A DNA stretch of 18,864 nucleotides from Candidatus Atribacteria bacterium 4572_76 (GCA_002084865.1 NBMG01000027.1:1-18864); one strand, 5' to 3'; numbered from the stretch's first letter, positions 7,988 to 15,438 are shown. The notes: generated from the sequence alone by a model not told the origin. Made by a program: numbers and translations.

Positions 7988-8974
7988 TTAATCTTTTTTC
8001 CTGCTCTTTAAGTAAGCTTCAATAAAGTAATTTATTTCCCCATCCATAATTGCCTGTAGATTTCCACTTTCCACTTCTGTCCGGTGGTCTTTTACCATCT
8101 GATAGGGATGAAATACATAAGAACGTATCTGACTTCCCCAGGCAATATCTTTCTTTTTCCCTCTAACCTCTTTTAAATCTCTTTCCTTTTCCTGCTGGTA
8201 ATGTTCAAACAATTTTGCCCGTAAAATATTCATTGCAGTCATTTTGTTACTGTATTGTGATCTTTCATTTTGACATTGTGCTACAATATTGGTAGGTAAA
8301 TGGGTTATTCTTACTGCAGAATCAGTGGTGTTAACGTGCTGGCCCCCTGCTCCCGTGGCTCGATAAGTATCTATTCTTAAATCTGATTCTTTAATCTCGA
8401 CCTCTATTTCTTGATCAATTTCAGGGATAACCTCCACCGAAGCAAAAGAAGTGTGCCTTCTTCTATTAGCATCAAAAGGAGAAATTCTAACCAGACGATG
8501 TATTCCTTTTTCTGCTTTTAAATATCCGAAAGCATGGTTTCCACTAATAGTGAAGGTAACATTCTTTATCCCGGCCTCATCGCCGGGCGAGATCTCTATT
8601 ATCTTGGCGGTATATCCATTTTTCTCTGCCCATCTCAGATACATCCTCAGTAACATTTCAGCCCAATCCTGAGATTCTGTACCACCAGCACCTGGCCGAA
8701 TAGTAACTATGGCATTGTTGGTATCATATTTACCATCAAGTAAAACAATTAATTCTTTTTTTTCAATATCTTTTTCTAAAACCTTTACTTTTTGCTCAAT
8801 CTCTTCCCAAATTTCTTTCCTGTCTTCTTCCAGATTGAGCTCTAAGAGTATTGCTAATTCTTCTAAGTTATCTTTTAACTCATTAAATTCGCCTATAGTG
8901 TCATTTAATTCTTTAACTCTTTTTGTAACTTCCTGGGCTTTCTCCTGATCAGACCAGAAAGATCCCTGGGACAT
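7988..8974 (-). CDS. prfB: peptide chain release factor 2, N-terminally short
   Basis: Release factor 2 ends translation at UAA and UGA codons and triggers peptide release on the ribosome. The ORF holds the codon-recognition SPF motif (165-167), the catalytic GAGGQHVN with GGQ at 210-212, and a C-terminus as in Bacillus-type RF2. It has 328 residues against about 365 in the family. It starts at what is normally an internal position (MSQGSFWSDQEKAQ corresponds to the usual M-x-DPxFW-DQ-KAQ near residue 40), so the first helices of domain 1 are missing. Upstream there is no CTT-TGA type programmed frameshift site, and all frames are closed by stops. GGAAG lies 15 bases before the ATG, a poor spacing, so the true start is uncertain. 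Two genes in the window end in UGA and need RF2. Confidence 0.9.
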   Translation of the reverse strand: MSQGSFWSDQEKAQEVTKRVKELNDTIGEFNELKDNLEELAILLELNLEEDRKEIWEEIEQKVKVLEKDIEKKELIVLLDGKYDTNNAIVTIRPGAGGTESQDWAEMLLRMYLRWAEKNGYTAKIIEISPGDEAGIKNVTFTISGNHAFGYLKAEKGIHRLVRISPFDANRRRHTSFASVEVIPEIDQEIEVEIKESDLRIDTYRATGAGGQHVNTTDSAVRITHLPTNIVAQCQNERSQYSNKMTAMNILRAKLFEHYQQEKERDLKEVRGKKKDIAWGSQIRSYVFHPYQMVKDHRTEVESGNLQAIMDGEINYFIEAYLKSRKKD

Positions 8975-9154
8975 TTTTTTAATTTCTTGCTTCCTTTAAT
9001 TTTAATTTTGTAACCCTGGTAATATTTTTTCACTTATACTTAAAATAAAATTAGATTGTTTCGCCTTTTAAATTCCGATAGATAATTTAATTTGCAATTT
9101 TTCTCTTACTAAAATTAAGCAAAATAATCGTAAAAAGATTTTTATTTAATTTTA

Positions 9155-9898
9155 TTATATATTTTTTCCGCAACAATGTTTGTACTTCAATCCACTACCA
9201 CAAGGGCAAGGGTCATTTCTCCCTATCTTTTTCTTCTTTTTCCCTTCTTCCCGTCCTACTCCTTTCCTTTTAACAAAAGGCGATTTTTTTGTTTGACTAC
9301 TCACCATAGGAGCAGGTGTTTCTCTTCTTGCCTGGTGAACCCCTTGAGACTCCTCTTTTTTAAGCCTGACTTTATAAATAAATTTTACTACTTCTTCTTT
9401 TATACTATTAATCATATCTTGAAACATATTATGGGCTTCGAAATGATATTCCATCAAAGGGTCTTTCTGTCCATAAGCCCTTAGACCAATACCCTGCTTT
9501 AATTCATCTAGACGTCGTAGATTGTCTTTCCATTCCCGGTCTACCACCCGAAGCACAATCATCGTTTCAATCTGTCTCATTAAAGGAGACGTAAATTCTT
9601 TTTCCCGAGATTCATATATTTCAAAAGCTTTTTCTATTAAAATATCCCGTAATTTAGAGATAGATAACTTAGGTATTTCTTCCTCGGGAATAACCAATGA
9701 AATAGAGAAAATTTGCATAACATGATCTTTAAGCCCTGACCAATCCCACTCTTCGGGATAAATTTCTTTATTGGTATAATTGTGTAAGATATTTTCGATA
9801 GTGTCTTTTACCATCTCTAAAATATGTTCTTTGACATCTTTACTCTCTAATACCATTTCCGGAAATTTTATCAGAACCAAAGAGCCGCATAAGGTCAT
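9155..9898 (-). pseudogene. secA: SecA C-terminal part, out of frame with the N-terminal part
   Basis: The frame opens at 9898, but its first 13 or so residues are an off-frame reading of DNA that encodes SecA in the other frame. True SecA homology starts at about EMVLESKDVKEHILEM (from about 9856). It continues through the wing and helical regions (MRQIETMIVLRVVDREWKDNL, GIGLRAYGQKDPLMEYHFEAHNMFQDM) to the zinc-binding SEC-C tail CPCGSGLKYKHCCGK, which contacts SecB and lipids in well-studied SecA proteins. It has no ribosome binding site or start of its own. The roughly 60 residues that should link it to the upstream part, containing the LEYDDVMNKQR region of the helical scaffold, are absent. 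This is the second half of one broken or mis-assembled secA. Confidence 0.85.
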
Positions 9899-11528
9899 CT
9901 TCTAAAGAAAGGAAAAAGCGAGAAGATCCGGGGTCACCCTGTCTTCCCGATCTACCTCTTAACTGGTTATCAATACGCCTGCTCTCATGTCTTTCGGTTC
10001 CTATTACATGCAAACCTCCTAATTTTGCTATCCCTTCACCTAAAACAATATCAGTTCCTCGTCCAGCCATATTAGTAGAAATAGTTACATTTTTACCTTG
10101 ACCTGCTTGGGCTATAATTTCTGCTTCTCTCTCATGATTTTTTGCATTTAAGACATTGTGTCTAATATTCTCTTTCTTTAATAGCCTACTCAACGTTTCT
10201 GATTTATCAATCGATACTGTCCCAACTAAAATAGGCCTTCCCATATTATGAACTTCCACTATCTCTTTAATAACTGCTTTAAATTTTTCCCTCTCAGTCC
10301 TATAGATAACATCCGCATAATTATGCCTGATTAATTTTTTATTAGGGGGAATAACCACTACCGGCAGATTGTAGATATGGATAAATTCTTCTTCTTCGGT
10401 CTTAGCAGTACCGGTCATGCCACTAAGTTTTTTGTATAATCTAAAATAATTCTGGAAGGTTATAGTAGCCAGGGTCTGATTTTCCCGGGCGATTACCACC
10501 CCTTCTTTTGCCTCAATAGCCTGATGAAGGCCATCACTGTATCGTCTCCCAAACATCAATCTTCCGGTGAATTCATCTACGATAATTACTTCTCCGTCTT
10601 TTACTATATAATCAACATCTCTTTTAAATAATCTTTGTGCCTTCAGTGCCTGGATAATATGATGTTGCACATTCATATTTTTCTCGTCATATAGATTCTT
10701 TATCTGCAGCAACCCTTCGATGCGACTAACCCCTTCTTCGGTTATAGTAATCGTCTTTTCCTTTTCATATACTTTGTAATCTACATCTTTCTGTAATCGA
10801 GTAGCAATCCTGTTTGCCTGCTGGTACATTTTGGTTGACTCCTCAGAAGGACCGGAAATAATTAAAGGAGTTCTGGCTTCATCGATTAAAATACTATCCA
10901 CTTCGTCAACAATAGCAAAATGATAACCTTTTTGAACCACATCTTCCAGACGAACTGCCATATTATCTCTTAAATAATCAAAACCAAATTCATTATTAGT
11001 TCCATAGGTTATATCTGCTTCATAAGCTTTTTTCCGTTCATCGATTCTCATATCGTGCTGGATTAAACCTACTTTTAATCCTAAGAACTCATAAATTCCA
11101 CCCATCCAATGCCTATCTCTTTTAGCCAGATAATCATTTACAGTAACAATATGCACACTATTACCATTCAAAGCATTTAAATATGCTGGCATGGTGGCCA
11201 CTAAAGTTTTACCTTCTCCGGTAGCCATCTCTGCTATCTTGCCCTGATGCAAAACAATTCCCCCAATAAGTTGAACATCGAAAGGTCTCATCCCGGTAAC
11301 TCGTTTAGCTGCTTCCCGAACAACTGCGAAAACTTCAGGGAGAATATCATCTAAAGCTTCCCCTTTGTTTAATCTCCCTCTAAATTCAGGGGTTTTGTTT
11401 TTTAATTCCTCATCATTTAATTTTGAAATATCCGGTTCATAACTGTTTATCTTTTCTACAATAGGTTGCAGCTTTTTTAATTCCTTTTCATTAGGGTCAC
11501 CAAATATTTTTTTTGTCCAATCAAACAT
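9840..11528 (-). CDS. secA: preprotein translocase ATPase SecA, N-terminal 555 residues then frame loss
   Basis: SecA is the motor that drives unfolded preproteins through the SecYEG channel. This ORF carries nucleotide-binding domain 1 with Walker A ATGEGKTL (102-109) and the DEVD box (208-211). It also has the preprotein cross-linking region, NBD2 with MAGRGTDIVLGEG and RIDNQLRGRSGRQGDPGSSRFFLSLEDDLM. After FGSDKISG it reads five unrelated residues and stops. Homology resumes in the +1-shifted frame, but only after skipping about 60 residues of the helical scaffold. The start has AAAGGAA upstream of ATG. SecA is essential in almost all bacteria, so either a sequence or assembly fault or a second copy elsewhere is expected. 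It is followed by prfB, a conserved order in Firmicutes-like genomes. Confidence 0.9.
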   Translation of the reverse strand: MFDWTKKIFGDPNEKELKKLQPIVEKINSYEPDISKLNDEELKNKTPEFRGRLNKGEALDDILPEVFAVVREAAKRVTGMRPFDVQLIGGIVLHQGKIAEMATGEGKTLVATMPAYLNALNGNSVHIVTVNDYLAKRDRHWMGGIYEFLGLKVGLIQHDMRIDERKKAYEADITYGTNNEFGFDYLRDNMAVRLEDVVQKGYHFAIVDEVDSILIDEARTPLIISGPSEESTKMYQQANRIATRLQKDVDYKVYEKEKTITITEEGVSRIEGLLQIKNLYDEKNMNVQHHIIQALKAQRLFKRDVDYIVKDGEVIIVDEFTGRLMFGRRYSDGLHQAIEAKEGVVIARENQTLATITFQNYFRLYKKLSGMTGTAKTEEEEFIHIYNLPVVVIPPNKKLIRHNYADVIYRTEREKFKAVIKEIVEVHNMGRPILVGTVSIDKSETLSRLLKKENIRHNVLNAKNHEREAEIIAQAGQGKNVTISTNMAGRGTDIVLGEGIAKLGGLHVIGTERHESRRIDNQLRGRSGRQGDPGSSRFFLSLEDDLMRLFGSDKISGNGIRE

Positions 11529-11684
11529 ATCTATTCAATTCCTTTTTTCTATATGATTAAAATTTTATTTTTCTATTAAACCGATCAAATAAATTCGATA
11601 CATTACCTCTTCTAGGCTATACGCTATAATCTGTCACCGCTCTGATTTATCAAAGCGTGGTAATCTCGTTATCAAGCTAAAAAT

Positions 11685-11726
11685 TTAAAGTGAAAAGCGA
11701 AAAACCATAATTCAAAATTCAAAACT
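11685..11726. repeat. heptamer tandem repeat (GAAAAGC / CAAAATT type)
   Basis: Six 7-bp units from 11685: TTAAAGT, GAAAAGC, GAAAAAC, then CATAATT, CAAAATT and CAAAACT. Adjacent units are near copies, and the register holds across the switch between the two sub-motifs. Confidence 0.65.
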
Positions 11727-11757
11727 TTTTCTTATATAGTGTTGCTTTTAATGTAGT

Positions 11758-11775
11758 GGTCGGATGAATCCGACC
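11758..11775. repeat. palindromic hairpin GGTCGGAT-GA-ATCCGACC
   Basis: A perfect 8-bp stem with a GA loop. It shares its GAT-GA-ATC centre with the hairpin 30 bp further on, although the stem bases differ. Same style of element as at 51-74. Confidence 0.7.
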
Positions 11776-11803
11776 CGAGTTTTTCTGGTAATTTTTCTAG
11801 CGA

Positions 11804-11825
11804 GCTCGATGAATCGAGCCCCTAC
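11804..11825. repeat. palindromic hairpin GCTCGAT-GA-ATCGAGC with CCCCTAC edge
   Basis: A perfect 7-bp stem around GA, followed by CCCTAC. The right edge GCCCCTAC is identical to that of the palindrome at 51-74, whose stem is unrelated. This indicates a family in which only the flank is conserved. Confidence 0.7.
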
Positions 11826-11828
11826 CTT

Positions 11829-11849
11829 CTATACGCCATACGCCAATTA
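11829..11849. repeat. short heptamer repeat (CTATACG / CCATACG)
   Basis: CTATACG at 11829 and CCATACG at 11836 are followed by CCAATTA at 11843. Two near-identical units at a 7-bp step, immediately after the CCCCTAC palindrome. Confidence 0.5.
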
Positions 11850-11869
11850 CATTCTGTTTATATTTTCTT

Positions 11870-12037
11870 AACCATCTAACCAGATAACTAACTAACCAAC
11901 TAACTAATTCCTAATGCGATACTCGATACGAATTAGTTTTCTCGATTCTATCTTTTTCACGAGATACGAAATACGAATCAGACTTCTGGATTCAGTTCTT
12001 TTTCTTCTGAATTCTGGTTTCTAATTTCTGAATTCTG
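11870..12037. repeat. long heptamer mosaic running into the DUF5317-like gene
   Basis: About 24 heptamers can be laid out in one register over 168 bp. The run passes through several motifs: TAAC types (11870-11911), ATAC/GATAC types (11919-11932 and 11961-11974), then TCTG types (11982-12037: ACTTCTG, TCTTCTG, AATTCTG, ATTTCTG, AATTCTG). Near-identical neighbours prove the period within each block. Continuity across blocks is weaker evidence, because the phase can be chosen. The right part lies inside the coding region and supplies its stop codon. Confidence 0.7.
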
Positions 12038-12409
12038 TTTTTTCACCATTGCATTTTGAATTAAGCTGAACACCCCATAAAACATTAAAAAATCTCCCAC
12101 ACTTACCACTGAAGGGTCAGGGAAAGGGGGAGACAAGGGAATAACATCAGCTAAAAATTTAAATAAGGTCTTTTCAGTTATCAGAGTATGGGTAACATAA
12201 GTACCTTCTTTTAATACCAGGGCAAAGTCATCTAATCCTGCCTTATATTTTACTTTTTTTGACTCTAGAAAGATTAATCCGGCCTGAATCAAGCAGGCTA
12301 ATACTATTAATTCTATTCTCTTCAGTGAAATCTGACTCAAACTGCTTAACTTACCATTGCGAAGCAATCCTATTATAATAGAAATAATTATAATATAGAC
12401 ATATAACAT
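11978..12409 (-). CDS. DUF5317-like membrane protein, shortened
   Basis: A 143-residue membrane protein of unknown function. An N-terminal helix (residues 1-16), a second hydrophobic segment (31-48), and the family-like GTYVTHTLITEKT (69-81), FKFLADVIPL (83-92) and VVSVGDFLMFYGVFSLIQ (101-118) point to DUF5317, which often follows HD-GYP genes. Family members I know are longer by roughly 40-50 residues. The missing part would lie near residue 50, where IFLES runs straight into a soluble-looking KKVKYKAG. The last 21 residues (QNSEIRNQNSEEKELNPEV and its lead-in) are encoded by heptamer repeats, and the TGA stop lies in the repeat. The ATG directly follows the TAA of the HD-GYP gene, so the two are co-translated. 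Confidence 0.75.
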   Translation of the reverse strand: MLYVYIIIISIIIGLLRNGKLSSLSQISLKRIELIVLACLIQAGLIFLESKKVKYKAGLDDFALVLKEGTYVTHTLITEKTLFKFLADVIPLSPPFPDPSVVSVGDFLMFYGVFSLIQNAMVKKQNSEIRNQNSEEKELNPEV

Positions 12410-13648
12410 TTATTTTTCTCTTTCTCTATCAAGAATTAAAATAAGAGCTTTAACTACTTCTGGGTCAAACTGTTTTCCGGATTGGTCCTTTAGTTCCTTT
12501 AATATTTTATCCTTATTTAGCTTTTTTCTGTAAGGACGATCAGAGCTCATGGCATCATAAGCATCTGCTACGGCAATTATTCGAGCTAATATAGGTATTT
12601 CTTCACTTTCTATTCCATCCGGATAACCTTTACCATTATATCTTTCATGATGATGATAAATCGCCTTATAGGAATTTTTTAAAAAGTCTACCGGTTCTAT
12701 AATCTTGGCTCCCATTATTGTATGTTCTTTTATTTTATCAAACTCCTTATTAGTTAGTTTGCTTTCCTTGCCTAAAATGTTATCCGCTATGCCAATCTTC
12801 CCTATATCATGAAGTAAAGCGGTATATTCTATATTCTCAATCTCACGACTGGGCAAATTCAATTCTTGAGCTAAAGCTACGGAAGTTTCCGCCACTCTTT
12901 CCGAATGACCTTTGGTATAAGGGTCTTTAGCATCAATAGCGGCTGCCAAAGCGCGAATGGTATCCAAATATACTTTACGCATTTTGGTATATAGTTCAAA
13001 AGAACGGCGTGCCAGCAATAAAGGGAGAAAAAATAATAGAATCCCCAAAATACCAATTTCGACATAGACGATAGCCATAATAAAACCCATTGGAGCTTCT
13101 GCTAAATAACTGGGTATCATCTCTTTTATATTCACTCTCCAAACTGTACTCATCCTTATCTCTTGTGATAAAGAAATAACCATAGTAACCAAAATCGAGT
13201 TAATCACACAATAGGTTAAGGCGCATAAAGCAGCGGGTAAAAGATATTTCAGAAAGTTTTGGGAGCCTGTAACTCCTCCTACAAATTGATAAACAAGCCC
13301 AGCAACTCCAACAGATAAAGCATATTGAGAAGCATTAAAAATTATTTTATGCCAAGAAGTTTTTTTCTCTAATACTTCACTAATTACAGCACTAATAGCA
13401 GAAATTAACATGGCTAATACTGGGCCATAGACCAAGATTAGCACAAAGTCTATAGGAAAACCGATGGTAATACTTCCTGCCATAGGTAAATCAACTGGTA
13501 TAAATTCAGCAAAGACAGATATAGCAAGAAAAAAAGTAAGCACGAGCCACATGTCAGGCAATGAAGGCAAAGAAGGTATTAAATATATAAAAAGGGCAAT
13601 GGCTGAAGCTATTATTACCCCAATATAAATTTTTAATTTTAAAGGCAA
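12410..13648 (-). CDS. HD-GYP domain membrane protein (probable cyclic-di-GMP phosphodiesterase)
   Basis: A 412-residue protein. Residues 1-215 hold about seven hydrophobic helices of a membrane sensor type. Residues 225-410 form an HD-GYP domain: HSERVAE (248-254), LLHDIGKIGI with the HD pair H280/D281, HTIMGAKI (309-), YHHHERYNGKGYPDG with GYP at 341-343, and ADAYDAMSSDRPYRK. All metal ligands expected of an active cyclic-di-GMP phosphodiesterase are present. The start codon is TTG, supported by AGGAGGG eight bases upstream. It is preceded by a small ORF inside an inverted repeat whose right arm ends about 13 bases before this ribosome binding site, so folding of that leader could influence translation. 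Confidence 0.92.
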   Translation of the reverse strand: MPLKLKIYIGVIIASAIALFIYLIPSLPSLPDMWLVLTFFLAISVFAEFIPVDLPMAGSITIGFPIDFVLILVYGPVLAMLISAISAVISEVLEKKTSWHKIIFNASQYALSVGVAGLVYQFVGGVTGSQNFLKYLLPAALCALTYCVINSILVTMVISLSQEIRMSTVWRVNIKEMIPSYLAEAPMGFIMAIVYVEIGILGILLFFLPLLLARRSFELYTKMRKVYLDTIRALAAAIDAKDPYTKGHSERVAETSVALAQELNLPSREIENIEYTALLHDIGKIGIADNILGKESKLTNKEFDKIKEHTIMGAKIIEPVDFLKNSYKAIYHHHERYNGKGYPDGIESEEIPILARIIAVADAYDAMSSDRPYRKKLNKDKILKELKDQSGKQFDPEVVKALILILDREREK

Positions 13649-13676
13649 AGTATATTACCCTCCTAAGCATAAATAA

Positions 13677-13926
13677 ATTAGGCCGGTGAGCCTTATCTTA
13701 GTGCTGACTATTTATTATCTCCACCTAAACTTAGCGCCACCTGCTAATAATAAAGCCATGACACTAATTAATAGGCTGATTAGTTTTGCCTTATTAATCT
13801 TCATCTTTAGCACCTCCACGGTTTCTATTTGTTTTTCCAACACTCAAAACCGCTTCGCTTCGCTCAAGAAATTACTACATCTTTTATTATGTTATTAGTT
13901 CAAAATAAAGGCCTCACCGACCTAAT
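13677..13926 (-). promoter_or_regulatory. 250-bp leader enclosed by an imperfect inverted repeat
   Basis: The left arm (13677-13696) and right arm (13905-13926) pair as AATTAGG-C/T-CGGTGAG followed by CCTT/AT with single-base bulges, giving a helix of about 19 pairs if transcribed. Between them lie a 29-codon ORF and a hairpin CGGTTT/AAACCG at 13819-13852 just before that ORF's ribosome binding site. CGCTTCG repeats are at 13851-13864. The 5' GGTGAGGC recalls M-box riboswitches, but the rest of the M-box core is not recognisable. It could be a leader RNA of the HD-GYP gene or a small mobile cassette. Confidence 0.5.
13715..13804 (-). CDS. 29-residue single-helix peptide
   Basis: A short ORF with a strong ribosome binding site (GGAGGTG, six bases before ATG) and a protein-like composition. 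It starts with a basic MKINKAKL, continues with a hydrophobic helix (residues 9-21, LISLLISVMALLL), then AGGAKFRWR at the end. It is most likely a small membrane peptide with a positively charged C-terminus. It lies about 65 bp upstream of the HD-GYP gene in the same direction, inside the inverted-repeat leader. It could be a functional small protein or a leader peptide controlling the gene below. No function is assigned. Confidence 0.65.
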   Translation of the reverse strand: MKINKAKLISLLISVMALLLAGGAKFRWR

Positions 13927-13933
13927 TTTTTAT

Positions 13934-14641
13934 TTATTTTTCTTTTGTTAAAATTCTACGATTAGTAGCTTTAAGGATTGCTTTTACTAGCGCCTTATTG
14001 GAGTCTTCTTTAATTACCGCAGAACCTACTAAATTTTCCTTTCTTTTTGAATCGATTAGATTGATAGAAACTACAATTATTTCTTTACTGTCCAATTCAA
14101 TCTTTTTTATTTCATCTACCTGAAAGAAAATTGAGCCCTCTAAATAAGAGCTTATCCCCTCTAAGACAGCTTTAGCCACTAAATATTCCTGATTTTCGCC
14201 CCAATTTTTTCCAGATACTTTACCTTCATATATTTTTCCGTTACTTTCCAATTTCACACAAACTTCAAACTGGTTACCGATGGCTCCCACCTTAATATCA
14301 GAAAATTTAAGCCTTAAAGAAGATTCTAATTTTTCTTCCTTTATTTGCTCATCTTTTATTTCTTTATCCTTTACTTGCGCTATACTTATTTTTCTATAAT
14401 CTACCTGGATATTATATTTAGCCAATAAAAATGATTCAATATCTCGAGTAATTCTTTTGGGGTTAGAAGAATCTTTAGTAATTATATGAATCTCTTTTAT
14501 ATCTCCCTCCTCCGATAATACTATTTTTGTAAATAGAATATCGCTTAGATCTTTAAGCGATTTTTCTATATCTTCTACTTCATAATTAAAACGTCGGGGG
14601 ATTATAAAATTACGGAATGCATTTAATTTATTTTTTTCCAT
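13934..14641 (-). CDS. two-domain protein of unknown function following hpf
   Basis: 235 residues from the ATG at 14641, chosen because AAGGAGG lies five bases upstream. The frame also opens at 14668, inside hpf, without support. Residues 1-90 form one domain with the pattern LSDILFTKIVLSEEGDIKEIHIITK, then ITRDIESFLLAKYNIQVDYRKISIAQV. A lysine/glutamate-rich linker (about 91-107) joins it to a second domain (108-235) with FEVCVKLESNGKIYEGKVSG, a helix YLVAKAVLEGISSYL and ends with NLVGSAVIKEDSNKALVKAILKATNRRIL. I have seen this architecture as an uncharacterised family but know no function. Ten bases from the hpf stop, it is almost certainly in the hpf transcript. Confidence 0.8.
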   Translation of the reverse strand: MEKNKLNAFRNFIIPRRFNYEVEDIEKSLKDLSDILFTKIVLSEEGDIKEIHIITKDSSNPKRITRDIESFLLAKYNIQVDYRKISIAQVKDKEIKDEQIKEEKLESSLRLKFSDIKVGAIGNQFEVCVKLESNGKIYEGKVSGKNWGENQEYLVAKAVLEGISSYLEGSIFFQVDEIKKIELDSKEIIVVSINLIDSKRKENLVGSAVIKEDSNKALVKAILKATNRRILTKEK

Positions 14642-14651
14642 AGATTCCTCC

Positions 14652-15191
14652 TTAAAATTCCGGCTCAATCAGTCCGAAATTCCCGTCTTTTCTTTTATAC
14701 AGAACATTTACTTTGTTAGTATTATCATTAGCAAAAACAAAAAAATTGTGTCCTAATAAATCCATTTGCATTGCCGCTTCTTCTACTGACATCGGCTTAA
14801 CGGCAAATCTCTTAGTCTTTACAATTCTGGCAATCTTATCCTGCTTACTATCTTCGACATTAACTTCTTTGTTAGCTAATCCCTTTTTTCCTATGCTGGG
14901 GTGGGGTTTCTGAAAATATTTTTTCTTATACTTCTGTATCTGTCTTTCTAATTTATCTACTACTTTATCTATAGAAGCATACATATCATCTGTTTCTTCT
15001 TCTGCCCTAATTAAGGCTCTACTTGCTTGCAAGGTTGCTTCAACAATTTGCCTATTTTTCTCTACACTTAAAGTTACTATTACTTCTAAGATATGATCAA
15101 AATGTCTCTCGATCTTGCTTAATCTTTTTTCAATATAATTACGCATCGCATCTGTCACTTCGATATGTTTCCCTTTAAAAATAATTTTCAT
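14652..15191 (-). CDS. hpf: ribosome hibernation promoting factor, long form
   Basis: A 179-residue long-form HPF (RaiA/YvyD family), which pairs 70S ribosomes into inactive 100S dimers in slow growth. Residues 1-95 form the S30AE ribosome-binding domain (FKGKHIEVTDAMRNYIEKRL, then VEATLQASRALIRAEEETDDMYASID, and a basic LERQIQKYKKKY). A linker follows, then the C-terminal dimerisation domain (about 121-179, IVKTKRFAVKPMSVEEAAMQMDLLGHNFFVF). The length is normal for the long form. A strong AAGGAGG precedes the ATG. Upstream, between comF and this gene, lies the raiA-type structured RNA, and downstream a co-transcribed unknown protein. Confidence 0.95.
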   Translation of the reverse strand: MKIIFKGKHIEVTDAMRNYIEKRLSKIERHFDHILEVIVTLSVEKNRQIVEATLQASRALIRAEEETDDMYASIDKVVDKLERQIQKYKKKYFQKPHPSIGKKGLANKEVNVEDSKQDKIARIVKTKRFAVKPMSVEEAAMQMDLLGHNFFVFANDNTNKVNVLYKRKDGNFGLIEPEF

Positions 15192-15438
15192 ATCTCTTTC
15201 CTCCTTAGTAATAGTTTATTTTACTTAATATATATATTCTCCGTCTAAACAAAAAACCCTTTTTTATTTTAAATATTTTTTAAATTTTTAATTTAATTGT
15301 ATGAAATTTCTATTTTTCGTAAACCTATTGCAAGCAAAACAATCGTTTTTAAAGGTTCTAATCGTATATCCTGCAATTTTGTATTTAAGACTAACGACTA
15401 TTCACTTCACTACTCACTAACGACTAATTAAATTCTAT
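15192..15438. other. AT-rich leader between the raiA-type RNA and hpf
   Basis: No ORF. The part next to hpf (15200-15385) is very AT-rich and could carry the hpf promoter or be the spacer of a long transcript from the structured RNA into hpf; no clear -35/-10 pair is visible. From 15390 a heptamer tract begins. Confidence 0.5.
15390..15428. repeat. heptamer tandem repeat (ACTAACG / ACTATTC type)
   Basis: ACTAACG and ACTATTC at 15390 and 15397 are followed, after a 2-bp slip, by CACTACT- and CACTAACG-like units up to 15428. The motif is the same as at 18066-18096. It abuts the structured RNA. Confidence 0.65.

Larger units (their letters stand above)
11529..11977. other. intergenic region upstream of secA, dominated by repeats
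   Basis: No gene is apparent in about 450 bp between the DUF5317-like gene and secA. The 11540-11610 part next to secA is AT-rich and is the likely promoter zone, without a convincing -35/-10 pair. The remainder is heptamer tracts (including a short one at 11614-11627, AGGCTAT then ACGCTAT), two hairpin palindromes, and the long heptamer mosaic starting at 11870. Confidence 0.6.

Noticed and set aside
9840..9898. Programmed frameshift in secA
   Set aside because: A frameshift alone would not restore the roughly 60 missing residues, and no slippery heptamer or stimulatory structure is evident.
13677..13926. M-box magnesium riboswitch
   Set aside because: The 5' GGTGAGGC is shared, but the downstream M-box core was not found and the gene below is not a magnesium transporter.
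14642..14668. Upstream start of the unknown gene inside hpf
   Set aside because: The AAGGAGG right before the ATG at 14641 makes that start far more likely.
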